A stretch of DNA of 64,000 nt, taken from NCBI GenBank assembly GCA_028023455.1, contig JAQFVV010006199.1:6150972-6214971 (forward strand), written 5' to 3'. Both the position numbers and the translations under genes were made by a program. The notes under the pieces were generated by a model. It saw only the letters and a list, made by a program, of their open reading frames with translations. It was not told the origin of the DNA and made no database searches. This document shows positions 49,249 to 62,012 of this stretch, piece by piece. Numbering within the stretch: position 1 is the first letter of the stretch; every line of letters begins with the position of its first letter. This DNA comes from Epiperipatus broadwayi. Its lineage: Eukaryota > Onychophora > Udeonychophora > Euonychophora > Peripatidae.

Positions 49249-49304
49249 GTATCAGTGGTATGAGATAGCATGGATGGTTGAGAATCATCTGAGTTCAAAC
49301 CCCC
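49249..49304 (+). promoter_or_regulatory. tRNA-like pol III promoter region
   Basis: ATCAGTGGTATGAGATAGCA stands in A-box/D-arm position and GAGTTCAAACCCC is a near-consensus B box about 30 nt further on. Part of the hammerhead repeat. Confidence 0.5.
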
Positions 49305-49639
49305 TATATATTACATGTAGAAGTGCAGGTATGAAAAGCCTGTACTGTAGGAAGAATTCATTTCAAAATAATTATAATAAGTGAATAAATAAAATGAAAT
49401 AAAATATATTTTATTGTAAATGACTATTTTATTTGAATTTTTTTATATAAATCAAAAATTAGTTTTATTTTTAATAATATAAAATTTAGGAAGATATTAT
49501 ACATTTTTAATTAATTTAAATAATACATTATCAATGAGAAGAGTGAAGTTGCTTATAGTGAGATACATTTTTTTTTATCTCTATGATCATTAATTTTGTT
49601 TTCAGATATGATTTACTTTTTAATAGCTATAAAAATCAA

Positions 49640-50950
49640 GAATCTTATTTCACACAAATGTGAAATGTAAAAATGAATCTTTAGTTTTATTTGTTAATTC
49701 AAGAAATTTTTTCTGTATTTGTAGACTAAATAATGATAACATGTGATCTCATTTATTTTTTAGAAAACTGCCAAAAATTAATTCAAAAAGTTGTTCAAAT
49801 ATACTTTTATAAATGATATGGTAATTTTTACATCATCATTAACTGTTTGTATGAACTTGTGATCATTTCATGAAAAGATTGAAATATCCCAAATTATCCA
49901 ACTATAAACCTGTTTTTGCCATAACTTTATTCTGGCAAATGTGGCATTTATCTTATCTTGGATATTAAATTTTTTGTTTAGTTTTGTAAAGACAAATTAA
50001 GATTACTTAATATAGACAATATATTTGCAAATTTTTAATTATGTAAATGTTACATAAAAAAAATTGCAATTCATTCTGAAGTTCAAATAAATGAGTATCA
50101 CAAGAAAGCTGATATATGCATCAATATGGATAAGGAGTTATATATGATTACTTCTCATTTGTTTGCAATGTTAAGAGAAAAGTTTGGAATTTAGAGATAT
50201 GATTTTTAACTTCATTAAAATTTTTATTAGATTTGCAGGCATTATATTTCTAGCCAAAGTCTCCCTGTGAATACAGCAGAATGTCAACTTTTGTTCTTTT
50301 TTAGATGTGATCATAGACTTCATTCCATCTATGCTTATCTAATAACAACTGATACAATCAAGCCTGTAAATGTATTTATATTGTTGAATAGTGTGACCTA
50401 AATTAGCAAAACAAAAAATTATCATGTTGATTTTTTGGATAGTAGAAGATTTACAAAATTTGTGCTGTTGGTAGATTCATTGACTTACAATTCATAATAG
50501 TGATTCCTATATGTATTAGATAGCAATATTAGTTTTATATTTTTGGTCATTTCAATGATTTATTGATGAATAATACTATATGAAAGACAATCTGGCTAAA
50601 TACTTTATAGCATTATTTTCAATTATAATTTCTACTATTATATTTACTACAAACTTGACCTACATTTTATTAATTGTTTTCAATACACTACTTTTTTTTA
50701 GATAACTTAAAACTTCTAAAGTCTTCTTACTTCCATCTCCTGACACATTCAATGTCATTTTTGTGATTCTTTTTAATTTTTAAATTTATGAAAGAATTCT
50801 ACAGTTTTATTCTTTTATCCATTTTGTTTCAATTCAAAATGGTGATTCCATTTAGATATTTTCATGATTTATTAAAGTTTCATTACAAATGGCACAAAAT
50901 TGAATTGGTTTCCCATCCATGAAAATCCATATTTCAAGTAGTTCATATCA
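49640..50950 (-). pseudogene. Decayed hAT transposase (ZBED5-like clade)
   Basis: Minus-strand landmarks appear in the order of ZBED5/Charlie-like hAT transposases. YLKYGFSWMG (about 50940-50910) is the BED-finger start. KNKTVEFFHKF (about 50820-50790) is the linker after the finger. FCCIHRETLARNIMPAN (about 50300-50231) is the C-x-x-H-R-x-x-L-A block of the catalytic domain. LFELQNELQFFL (about 50100-50060) follows. The coding is broken by many stops and frameshifts, and the finger cysteines are partly lost. No terminal inverted repeats were found. An old, inactive copy. Confidence 0.75.
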
Positions 50951-50999
50951 TACTTGTGAATTTTTTAATTCCAAACTTTAATCAGTGATCTATACTCAA

Positions 51000-53018
51000 G
51001 AACTTGAACTCTAAAAAAATTATAATATTGTAGGTACTAAATAACTTCCATATATTATTATGGTAATTATTATCAAGTAATGAAGCATATTGATTAATAT
51101 GTTTAACTTTTTTTTAATTATATCTGCTAATTATTTTATAATTATCTTTTTATTAGTTACTGTTATACATTCTTTGTTAATAATGGCAGGTTGACATTTA
51201 ACATTCACATTTAAATTAAATGAAGATTTCTTAATGATTGCCTGCAAATTTGCAACTTGTATTCAAAAAAATTAGTTTTCATAATTTGAGTAAGAGAATT
51301 CTACATAATATATGACTTTTTGAAAAATATGTACATTTAAAATATTTCATTTTTTCTTAATATAATTTTCATATGTTAATGATGCATAGCCAAAAATTGC
51401 TATGTAACTCCCGTAGATCTATTAAATATTCTCAAGTCTCACATTTAAGAAGCATTGATAGTTTTGATTTACTGAATTTTATTTTAAAAGTTAATTGCTG
51501 TTTTATCACTGTTAATTGTAATTTGAATCCCTATTCTTTTAATTTTAATTCTAAAGCTACTTTCAATGATTACGTAATTGAATTCTATTTGTATCACCCA
51601 GAGTTTTTCATATGTACTTGTTCTTTGTATAGTTTTGTAATTAAACTATATATTTCTCATCTTTAAATATCTCACTCTAGGCCAACATCCCCTATAACAT
51701 ATTCTCATAAAGGAACAATAAAAAAAAAAGCTTTCACTCATTGAGCTTTGACAATTGCTAGATAATGAGAGCTTATACAGTTTTTCATCCTTGTTTACTC
51801 TTTGACCAAAAAAAAAAAAAAAAAGCTAAATGGATATTTATTAAGTTATATTGGATGGTTATATGAGTTATCTGTAAACTAGGTATATGAAAAAAAAATC
51901 AAACCTGATTTGAACATGAAAATTTGCTTTAAATTTTATTTGGGTATTTAAATCATGACTATTATAAATGTGCTATATCAAGAAGTTTTTTTACATGTTA
52001 TATAACTATTATATACTAAACAATAGCTTATTTCTAAATCATAATGCCTTTTCTCTTTTATTTGTCCTCTTCTTTTTTTTTTTTTTACTATTTTTAGATA
52101 TTTGGGTTAATATAGGGTTTTGTTATCTTAAATCATTCATACCATTGATTATTCCAGTCCTAATTATTGAAGTGGGATTATGTGATTGTGTAAACTATTT
52201 TTCCAACTTTTAATTATATGCACAAAAATTTTAACTTTAGTGTTTTGTTTTTTCTTTATATAGGAGAAATATAACTATAACACTTATTTTGTCTTTCTTG
52301 TGAGGGTTAACTAATAACCAGAAGTGCTTCTGCAAATTGTAAGACTTTGTATAATAGTTAATCACTTTATTTATAACTATAATTATTTATGAATGATTGT
52401 TAATGATGATGATATTACAAAAAATAAATTACTTTTTGGATTTTTAATAATTGCTTAAATTTAAAATTGCTAAGAAAAACTGATATCATAAATTGAAAAT
52501 TGCACAAATATTTTATAATTCATTTAAAATTAAAAATACAGGGTAGGATTCTCATTCTTTTTGCATATTTTGTATTTTCATACCATAACAGCATGGTAAA
52601 TTTTTTTCCTGCTTAAAAATTGAGAGCTTCAAGGTCTGAAAGTTTGTAAAGTAAATTACTTTACAAAACGAAAACTTTAAGAAATGTGTATGCTCACACA
52701 CACACAAAAAAGATATGTATGATTCAAAAACATAACTTATCATATTGCAACTATTTTCTGTCATGTGAAAGTGACAATAGAAGATATATTTATAGACTTT
52801 TATATAATTAATAACAACTCATCTTATACTGTAGAATATCTAAGTAATGTGTTGTACTGAGTTGTTTTTGTTATTATACTATAACATTAGTATTATCAAT
52901 TCTTTGAAAAAAAGTGTTGCTCTTTTAGTTCAAATGTAAAATTAAAAGTTAGTAAAAGAAAAAAAAAAGGGAAACAAAATATAGATATTTTCATTATTTA
53001 AGAATGTCTGATTTCACT
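51000..53018. other. AT-rich stretch without recognised features
   Basis: The minus-strand transposase does not extend here. ORFs at 51373-51666 and 51968-52213 are F/I/L/Y-rich with no motif. A T15 run lies at about 52071-52086. Confidence 0.4.
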
Positions 53019-53030
53019 ATAATGACTTAT

Positions 53031-54305
53031 AATTACGATAGAATGACAGCCTGTTAAACTAAATTGCGCAGACACTGTGAGAATGTTGTTAATAAATGAA
53101 TACCTTCGAACAACCACATGATATAGTATTTATATAAGAGCAAAAGGAATCCCTCTTACTCCTACAACTCAAATGTTTATATATGAGCAAATCTAAAGTA
53201 GTTGTAACGAAGGCGTGACTATATAATAGTCACTTTAAATTACTATATATAATGTCTGTATGAATGGCGCGAATGAAATTTTCTAGAATTTACTGAATGC
53301 CACTCCAAACGAAACTAAATCATATACGAATAAGCATTTATTTTATAATGTCTTGCGTGCGATTATAATTATGATAGAATGACAGCCTGTTAAGCTAAAT
53401 TGCGCAGACGCTGTGAGAATGTTGTTAATAAATGAATACCTTCGAACAACCACATGATATAGTATTTATATAAGAGCAAAAGGAATCCCTCTTACTCCTA
53501 CAACTCAAATGTTTATATATGAGCAAATCTAAAGTAGTTGTAACGAAGGCATGACTATATAATAGTCACTTTGAATTACTATATATAATGTCTGTATGAA
53601 TGGCATGAATGAAATTTTCTAGAATTTACTGAACGCCACTCCAAACGAAACTAAATCATATACGAATAAGCATTTATTTTATAACGTCTTGCGTGCGATT
53701 ATAATTACAATAGAATGACAGCCTGTTAAGCTAAATTTAGATTTGCTCATATATAAACATTTGAGTTGTAGGAGTAAATGGATTCCTTTTGCAACCTTAT
53801 ATAAATACTATATCATGTGAGTTGTTCAAAGGTATTCCTCTTACTAACAACATTCTCAAATGTCTTATATATGAGCAAATCTAAAGTAGTTGTCATTCTA
53901 AGGCGTGACTATATAATAGTCACTTTAAGATTACTATAATATAATGTACTGTATGATATAGTTTCATTTGAAATGTGTTCTAGAATTTACTAGAATGCCA
54001 TTTCATTCGAAACTAAATCATATACGAATAAGCATTTATTTTATAACGTCTTGCGTGCGATTATAATTACAATAGAATGACAGCCTGTTAAGCTAAATTT
54101 AGATTTGCTCATATATAAACATTTGAGTTGTAGGAGTAAGAGGGATTCCTTTTGCTCTTATATAAATACTATATCATGTGGTTGTTCGAAGGTATTCATT
54201 TATTAACAACATTCTCACAGCGTCTGCGCAATTTAGCTTAACAGGCTGTCATTCTATCATAATTATAATCGCACGCAAGACGTTATAAAATAAATGCTTA
54301 TTCAT
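53031..54305. repeat. 336-bp tandem and inverted array with 12-bp flanking repeats
   Basis: TAGAATGACAGCCTGTTAA recurs at 53039, 53375 and 53711 (exact 336-bp spacing) and at 54073. Two forward units are nearly identical. The third (about 53709-54070) mixes forward and reverse-complement segments. The array ends with a reverse-complement copy running to 54305. Each unit carries a hairpin GTGACTATATAATAGTCAC and a TATATAAG motif. The 12-bp sequence ATAATGACTTAT flanks the array on both sides (53019-53030 and 54306-54317), suggesting insertion as a unit. There is no ORF and no hammerhead core. Confidence 0.8.
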
Positions 54306-54339
54306 ATAATGACTTATCTAAATAACACAAAGAAATTGG

Positions 54340-55330
54340 AAAGAAAGGTTATGACCATTTTTTTGTCATTCAAGCATTAAATTAACACAGAAAAGAAAGA
54401 ATATTACAGAAGGATGATTATACATCTGGTTTGAAGATATCTATTACTGCAGATGCTTACCAGTTTATTATTTATCCAGGCAACAGCATGTCTTTACATG
54501 AAGATATTTGCAATGACTTTGAAAATAACATAGAAGTTAAAAATTTTATTACATCCAATCACTGGGTTTATCCATTTTTTAAACTTTTCAGACAGAAAAA
54601 TTAAAATATTTAAAGAAAAATTGCAAGAGCTCACATTGGTGCTATTAAAACTTTCCCTTGTGAACTAAAACTTTTGATTGAAAAGTAAGCTATACTTCTA
54701 AACTGAGTTTTAATGTTGATGAGAAAACTAATTTTTAATATTCATTAGATGGAACTTTCTTGAAAGAGAATGCCATCTAACACTTTCGCAAAAAGAATAA
54801 AATTGCTTCTATATCTAAAAAATTACATGATGTTGCTTATTGGTAGAAATGCTTATGGCAATAGCCCTAATTGATTTATAAAAGTGAGATTTCTACCACT
54901 CTTAAAAATATTTCCCAAATTATTATTACTAGTTTCTGGAAATGTATGATTAAAAGATAATTTTTTACTACTTTATTTATTTACTATTTTGTACCAAAAA
55001 TAAAAAAAATAAATAGTGTCACAACAAAATTTTCAGATTTTAAGATCATACTAATTTTAGATAATGTTGCAATTCATGCTATGGATTTTGATTGATTGTA
55101 TAGCAATGTTTTAGCCATTTTGCATTGAGTAATGAAAACAATATCCAAGACTATTTGAAGAATTTCACATTTCTGATTGTGTTAAACTTGTTGCAGACAA
55201 GCTTAAAAATCATTTTATGTTTAATGAATGAGTACTGGAAAAATTATATCCATTCACGTTTTTAAAAATGGTAATGATTGTAAAATAGATTTGCCTTCCT
55301 CCTCAAGCTTATTGCCCAGACTCTGAGTAT
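54340..55330 (+). pseudogene. Decayed Tigger/pogo-type (Tc1-mariner superfamily) transposase, main part
   Basis: Peptide pieces spread over several frames follow the order of jerky/Tigger transposases: SNHWVYPFFKLFRQ (end of the CENP-B-type DNA-binding domain), a VDE-like NVDEKTNF block with KENAI, MMLLIGRNAYGNSPN (the L-L-x-G-N-A-x-G segment), and ILILDNVAIHAMD (second catalytic Asp, LDNAPxHP-like), with EEFHISDCVKLVADKL further on. Many stops and frameshifts. The C-terminus resumes after an insertion at 55640. The 5' DNA-binding part is poorly preserved. Confidence 0.6.
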
Positions 55331-55645
55331 TATGACATTGATTTCTATTCTGAAAAGTTGGTCTACCTATACAAAGCTGTGGTTTTGCGTGGACAAAAGT
55401 TTAGAACTATCTTTGTACATTTCGAGACATGCAAGCACCTATCACCATGACACTAAATCCCAGGCTCATTCTTTTGCCTCTATGCATCATATTAGTTATA
55501 GGCTGTGCCATGCAAGATGAGTCAGCATTGAACTTCTACCTCTCTGAATACCATTTAATGTATCCTATTTCTAATTTTATCATAAGCTGTAACCAAATTT
55601 TAGAATAAAATATTCTATATTTTTATAATAAAAAAAAAAAGAATT
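55325..55645 (+). mobile_element. Poly(A)-ended insertion inside the Tigger relic
   Basis: About 300 bp unrelated to the transposase reading, with different composition, ending AATAAAATATTCTATATTTT then TATAATAAAAAAAAAAAG. It interrupts the transposase between the LDN region and the C-terminus. This suggests a retroposed sequence. The 62-codon ORF in it has no recognisable domain. Confidence 0.4.
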
Positions 55646-55790
55646 CCTGAAACCATGTTTTTTGTCTTTAACTAATGAAGAATTAGCAGAAATGAATTAA
55701 AAATTGACAAAACATGGTGGAATTGTGACCATTGAAGACTTAAATGAATTTTTAAATCCAGAAAATGCTATTAGTTTTCTTTAACCCCCC
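55646..55790 (+). pseudogene. Tigger-type transposase C-terminal piece
   Basis: Reads LTNEELAEMN, one stop, then KLTKHGGIVTIEDLNEFLNP, resembling the acidic C-terminal E-x-L-x-E-L region of Tigger transposases. It ends just before a C10 run at about 55785. Confidence 0.45.
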
Positions 55791-56202
55791 CCCCCACCTT
55801 CTAAATAATAATTTGAATTTGAACATAAAATTAAAATATGTGATAGTGTGTTATTGGCTAAGAACTTTCATTTCAAAAAGTATTTGAAAAAAAAAAAGAC
55901 AACTCTTGAATGTTTTTTTTTTTTTTAAAATCAAATAAGTATGTGGACCTTAAATAAGATTTTTTCATAAAGTCAATTTGTGTAATGATTGAATTGGAAC
56001 TTGAGTGATCTTTTATTTATATTATTCTCATGAAAATTTATGTTTTTTTTGTTTATTATTTTACTAACTATGCATTTTTCTGAAAGTAATCAAAGATAAA
56101 AAATAAAGGATTGTTTGTATATAAGAAAGTATTACTAAATAACCTAAATCTTAATAAATATAATTAAGTTTTATTAGAAAAAAAATGCAATAGCATTTAG
56201 AA

Positions 56203-57049
56203 CAGAGATGTTCAACCTTTTGGAATTTCTGGACTTCATTGCATATACAAAACTAGAGTGCCTCTCCTCACAGGATTGATTTCTAGCATATCTAATGGGA
56301 TCTTTCCATCCATAAGAATCATAACCTTTCTGCTGTTTTCCTATTGGTCAACTAGGTGCACTCTCATTTATGGCCACAACTTGCTTGACCGTAAGAAATT
56401 ACTTCTGGCAAAACTTCAAGCCATCAGAAACAGAGATGGAAAACTAGCTCCAATATACATCTACAATACTAGATGGAGCTTTGTAGTAATGGACAATTTG
56501 TGATTGAACAGTTGATTTTTTATCCCCAGACCGTAAGTCTTGGGTTATGTAACCTTTTTTTATAGTTTCTATTAACAACATAACTCTGTTACTGCTATAA
56601 TAAAATTCCTTGATAAAAAAAAAAGAGTTGTCTTAGGCTACACATTAAATAAACAAACATTACTGAAAGCTGATAAGAAAAAAAAGGTCCAGGCATAATT
56701 TTCATGATATCTACCACCACTATATTTGTAAAAATGTCATTAAATAATAATCCTAATTCTCATTCAGAGAGTCTTTTAAAATTGTCAAGTAAGTTTCAAG
56801 TTTGTGATCACTAATAGAAAATGTACATATTTAAGTAATAAAATAATGTTTTTTAAATATATATTTTTAGCACAAAAATAAAAAAAGAAAATCAAAACTA
56901 ATTGTATATTTGACATTGTATACATTATAGCACATAATCACACACAAAAAAATCTCATAAGATTTTAAAAAGTTTTTAATTCTGGGTTGGGTCACATTTA
57001 TAGCCATCCTGGGCCACATGTTGTCCTTGGGCTAAGTTGGACATCCCTG
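56203..57049. mobile_element. hAT-type element with CAGRGATGT ends
   Basis: The left end CAGAGATGTTCAACCTTTTG and the inverted right end (complement CAGGGATGTCCAACTTAGCC, then GGGCCACATG) match the classic terminal repeats of hAT elements. The 8-bp flanks (ATTTAGAA and CTTAAAAA) agree at five positions, compatible with a decayed duplication. No transposase was seen. The left third is interrupted by a poly(A)-ended insertion. Confidence 0.65.
56255..56625 (+). mobile_element. Poly(A)-ended insertion within the hAT element
   Basis: Sequence of higher GC ending CTATAATAAAATTCCTTGAT followed by ten A. A polyadenylation-like signal 15 bp before an A-run indicates retroposition of a transcript or SINE. 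It contains an 81-codon ORF (56258-56503) with no motif I know. Confidence 0.4.
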
Positions 57050-57059
57050 CTTAAAAATA

Positions 57060-58690
57060 ATTGTATTTACTCTTTGCACTGATATAAAATGTATCTAATA
57101 GGCATATAATTAATAATGCTATATTTGTATAAGGAAAAAAATTTATAATAGGATAATAAAAAAAATTTTTTAATTTCATCTAGCTCAAATTTAAATCCAG
57201 ATTATTGGAATAACAAATTATGGTCATAGAGAATATAAATCAAGCTTAAACTGAATTAGTTTTTTACAACTCATCATTATTTTTTACATGAATAGTGAAA
57301 CTATTATTTTAACTTCAGAAAAGATTTTTAAAATGTTATTACTTATATCTGAATATTATGACTAAGCAAGCAAACTAATTTGCTTTAAAATATTAAGCTA
57401 GCATATTTGTTAAGAATAATAATGAATAACTTTATTTTTTCAGTTTATACAATATGCAATAAAGCAAGAGCAGCTCTCTACTTCAATATTATCTACTATA
57501 AGCTTGAGACAATTAATGATTTCCAGATATTTTATTGTACTTTAACTTACTGACAATTATTATTGTTGCTCTTTAGATTACTGTGATGACATTGGCATGA
57601 TTTGGTTTTAAATCACTCTTGTATGGCTATTTTTAGCATTATTTTACTTGTTTTACATTCATTTGATAGAAAAACTTAGAAATAAAGTAAATATTGAAAT
57701 AGAACTCTTACAACTAAATGAACTAATTAATAATGGACAATGTTTTTTCAGTTGAAACATCCATTTCTTGAGCAAATTGATATATGTAATGGTGCTAAAT
57801 AATTCAATGTAACACAATGTAAAACATGCAAACAATGTAAAGTTTCTTTGAATTAATAAAGTGCCTTTTGAAATATAAAGTAAATATTGATATATAAGGT
57901 TTTAAAAAAACTGGTCATAATAGTCCATAGAATGATCGACAGAGAAAAACTATAAATTGAATTAATGAATTTAGATTCTCTTATTGGTAGACTCTTTGAA
58001 CTTGTAAGAATAACCAAACTTGTAAGCTCTTTTTCATTATTGTTAACAATGAGGAAAAAGAAATTCATTGTTTTATAATTTTGTAAAATATTTGTGATTA
58101 TTTTTACAAAATATTTATATAATAATTATTAAAAAATAAACATTCATGTTTATTAGATTTTTTTTAAAAAAAATGTTTCATTTTTAAAAATACAAGTTAA
58201 AAAAACTGAAGTAATGCTAAAAAGGAAATTATGATAGTTTTTAATGTTCTGCTTGAACAACATCATAGTATTGAATTTTTGTGATATTTAATAAATATAA
58301 ATGCAATTTTAAATTTTAAAATAAAATTTTATGTTTTTGAAATGATTTTATAATTATTCATTCACATTTTAAAAATAGAATTCATTCAATAAAGATTGTG
58401 TTAATTTATCTTTTTCATTATTTTATAACAACCAATAATAAAAAAGAAATTGTTCTCATTAATGATTTCACATCATCATCATTATGATGATGATGTTTCA
58501 AAGCAACTTTATTCATCATACAAAGGGAAAAAAAATGTCCAAGTACAAGTGTTGCAGCAGTATTCCACATAAATGCAACATATGAAATTTGAAAAGGAAT
58601 CAATAGCTCGTTCTCTCTCTCTCTATATATATATATATAATTTTAAGAATGATCAATATAAGAATTGATTAAATGTTCTGATAAATAGTC
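57060..58690. other. AT-rich stretch without recognised features
   Basis: Chance ORFs and a (CT)n/(AT)n microsatellite at about 58611-58638. Confidence 0.4.
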
Positions 58691-59800
58691 TGGGAAATGG
58701 GTGGTCTGTGATTGTAAGTATTAGTTCAGTTTTGCAAAAGTTGTTGTTTATACATATATGAAGTGGAAAGTTCATTATTGGTATATCAATGAGCATTAAG
58801 GTAACATTTGATATATCTTGTGAATAGTTAATTATAATTAGGTCCAGAGGGAGACAATCATATGATTGTGTTGCAAGGCTTTATTTATTAGTATTATGTC
58901 ATTTGGTTAGAGACTGGACTGGCATTTTAGGAGTGATTATGTAACAGCAAAGGTATGTCCAGGTGTGCAAGTTTACTACCTCAGGTTCTCAGTTGTTCAT
59001 GTTTGTTGGAAAAAGTGTTTGAGTGGTAATGTGTGTTGTTTCCAAAAAGAAGTGCATCACATGCACCAAAAAGCATACAAATTAAATGTTTCTGCATGAA
59101 TAACTGGGGTGGTGTTTCTGTTGTATAGCTCAAGAATGCTGTTTAGTATGAGAGTGTTTCACCTGTATGTATTTAACATGATTTTTCAAGTGTGTTAGTG
59201 CTGGACAGATATGAAATAAATGATGCTGTGTTTTATCTTCTCTGTGACATAGTTAGCAGAAAGTTATCAATTGTTGTGTATTGTTTTGGTATTGTAGGAT
59301 GGAGGGTGTGGATTGGTAAATAATTTATTTAAAAAATTAAAAATTTTTTTTTTTTTTAAATTAATGTTTTGGTTTTTTTTTGATGGGGGGGGGGGGGAGG
59401 AGGGGGTTGGGTTTTTGTTTTTATTTTAGTTTTTTTTTTTTTGTTTTTTTTTTATTGAGGATTGGGGATGTGTGTGGTTTTTTTTTTTTATAGGAAGTAG
59501 GATGTGGATAGAGCATATAAGTTAAGTCTCGAGAAAAAGTTTAAAAATTTTGGCTCTAGAGATCATTTTTTGAATCTGCAAAGTAACTGTGTTGTTTATT
59601 TCAAGCATTGGGGAGGGATGGTCAACAGGTGGATTTGGATTTAATAGATTGTCAATGCTCCAGTAGGTATATTTATCTGTATTAAACTGTGACATTTTGT
59701 TGTAGATACATTATAATTGGCAAATGAGTGATGACAGGAATCCATGTGAGGGCATAGTCTGTCTGTTGGTATTATGTGCATGATACGTTAGTGCTGGAAA
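58690..59800 (-). other. G/T-rich, C-poor block
   Basis: The plus strand is strongly G/T-biased over about 1.1 kb. Read on the minus strand it is C/A-rich and G-poor, like the block at 13.8-17 kb. The minus strand also has an AATAAAG motif (plus CTTTATTTATT at about 58880). No alignable repeat with 13.8-17 kb was established and no coding domain was seen. Confidence 0.35.
59344..59475. repeat. T-runs and long G-run
   Basis: T14, a run of about 13 G followed by AGGAGGGGGTTGGG, and several T8-T12 runs. Four G-tracts within 30 bp could form a quadruplex. Confidence 0.8.
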
Positions 59801-61830
59801 TCACCTTATAATGAATAATTAGAGATCATTACTCTATGCCTTATTATTTATGTTTTACATTAATCCTCTCGTAAACAAAATTTAACAAAAAAAAATTTCA
59901 AGCATTCAAATTCCAAATACCGGATTATATATTGTACCATCACCAATCGATCAATAAAATATATAAAATAAATGCCCCAGCTTAAATCTGATCTTAATAT
60001 AGTAAGAAATAAGCTCAAAATTTATTAATTAATAATATATGGTTCGATTAAGTAAATAAATAATATATTTATAATAATCATGAGACATTTAGTGAAGGTA
60101 TTGCTGTTCAACTACATTGAGAACATTTCCCTAAGAACATAATCTCAATGGCATAAGACCACTATCCCCTCTTTTATTCAAATAATAATATGAATTTATA
60201 GTATTCTTATGACTTTAAATTATTACAAATAATCTAATATATTATATATACTAGATAAATTATAATCTCTATTATAAAATATAATCATCTCATGTTTTTT
60301 AAATAAATCATTAACTTCATTTATAATATCCCATAGCCAAGTATGATGAGGGATTTTGCATCACACTCAACTACACCTCAACAATAATAATAATAACAAT
60401 AAAATATAATATTCCTACACTCAACTTAATTAATAATTTGTACTATATTTACTATTTAATAATCAGATCTAAAAAAATAATAATAATAAAGATAACAACA
60501 ACAATAACAATAATCCAATTCTCTTATTTATCATGTAGCATATTAAAAGTATGGTATAATATGAAATATGTGGAATAGAAACTATACTTAATTTTATGGC
60601 AGTAATTTAAGTAATAGATTATGATTATAAATAATATTATAATAATGTGATATTTCAGTATCATATTCTGAATAATAATTATCATTTAAATAAACCATTT
60701 TTATTTATGATGTGCGAAATATGTTATATGTTCAATTTTGAGTTCTGAGGATCAAATCTTGTGGAAGTGAATAGATCAATAATAACAATGATAAAAGTTT
60801 TTATAAAACAACTTTAACAAATTTATTTAGATTGACAACAAAATTTAATACAAGAAATATACAATTAAATATTATTAAACTAACAAGTATTATACAAAAA
60901 AAAAAATTTGAAAGAAAATTATATACAAAACTATGCATAAAGTTAAATAGATTAAATACTACTAAATAAAAAAATTACAAAGTATAAGCCTTCACTCTGG
61001 TTTTTTTTTATCATAAAGAAAAGATTCAAAATTTCAATATTTACTATAATTGTGTTAAATTTATTACCAATAAAATCAATAAAATAGTAATATTTCTTTG
61101 TTTTCATGAAATATAAAATAAAATATTTTATAATATTTAACTAGATAAAATATATTTAGGTTCATTTTATATTCACAAAATATATGTCAATGAAATAATG
61201 TTTGTTCATGTATTAAAATACTTTGCTTGGTACCACTCTAAGTTTTATTATATGTTTCATGTTTAAAGTACAAAATATAAAAAATTAGCAAAATACATAA
61301 GCATTCATAATACATTCCACATTACTCATTCTGATGTTTCTTTGTAAAATATGTACTATTTCAAAATATTATTGATTTATGAAAAATCGAAAAATATCAA
61401 AAAACATTTGAAAATATATTAGGAATAGTTATGATTTTTTTATCATTTTCATCATCAGAATTAAACATTCAAGATCATTTTTGCATTTCTACTTAATTCA
61501 AAACCTATCTTGCCTTCTTTTAAAATAATTCATCATTCTAAGTTTATCCATTATTCTACTTTCAGAATACTAAACTCCATGATGCATTACTAGTGAAATT
61601 AAGATAGTGATATAATGTATAGGATATGAAGGAATAACTAGAGCAAAGACTCAATAGTATAAAATAATTCATTAATCCACATGGAAAACATTGTGAGATA
61701 TCAGGTACAACTCAGTCTAATACCCATAGGAAATAATGTCTAGGCTCTTTGGCACTTACAGAACATCAAAATACAAAAACTAACACTATCCATGGAAATA
61801 ACATACAATAATACAGGGCTACATTAACTG
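59800..61830. other. AT-rich stretch without recognised features
   Basis: (AAT)n/(AAC)n runs at 60380-60410 and 60475-60510. CAACTCAGTCTAATACCCAT at about 61709 faintly resembles the foldback spacer, so copy C may once have extended further left. Confidence 0.4.
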
Positions 61831-61953
61831 TATTTGTCAATAAACATCACATGATCACCATTTCCTATGCTAGCTTATAATTGTTATTAAAACAGGCAAA
61901 ACTCAATGGATGCCAGAAGGCTTGCACATAAAATCCCCATCAAGTGCCTACTT

Positions 61954-62012
61954 ATCCAATATCCCCAGACTAGTTTCTAGCTTGTGGCCTTCGTCAATGA
62001 GGAGCTTTGGAT
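61954..62012 (-). ncRNA. Hammerhead motif, copy C left (C3 lost)
   Basis: Minus strand: CTCCTCA stem I, TTGACGA in place of CTGATGA (C3 to T; position 7 may vary), stem II GGC/GCT, GAAAC, TA loop, GTC, TGGGG. All but C3 is intact. Confidence 0.75.

Larger units (their letters stand above)
49100..49304 (+). mobile_element. Hammerhead + tRNA-like repeat, copy 1
   Basis: This 205-bp segment aligns end to end with 63281-63484 on the minus strand. Shared landmarks in order are ATTAAAGT(A/T)TGAAGATT, GCTATCTTAATATAA, GATTGTATATATG, a hammerhead motif, a TGG-rich tRNA-like part, and the B box TCTGAGTTCAAACCCC. The order (ribozyme then pol III-like promoter region) recalls SINE-like hammerhead repeats such as the schistosome Sm-alpha family, but the sequence is different. 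No poly(A) tail is evident. A G-rich segment (48958-49095) precedes it. Confidence 0.75.

Noticed and set aside
53031-54305. LTR retrotransposon or retrozyme
   Set aside because: Repeats are directly abutting with no internal coding or primer-binding region, and no CTGATGA/GAAA hammerhead core was found on either strand of the unit.
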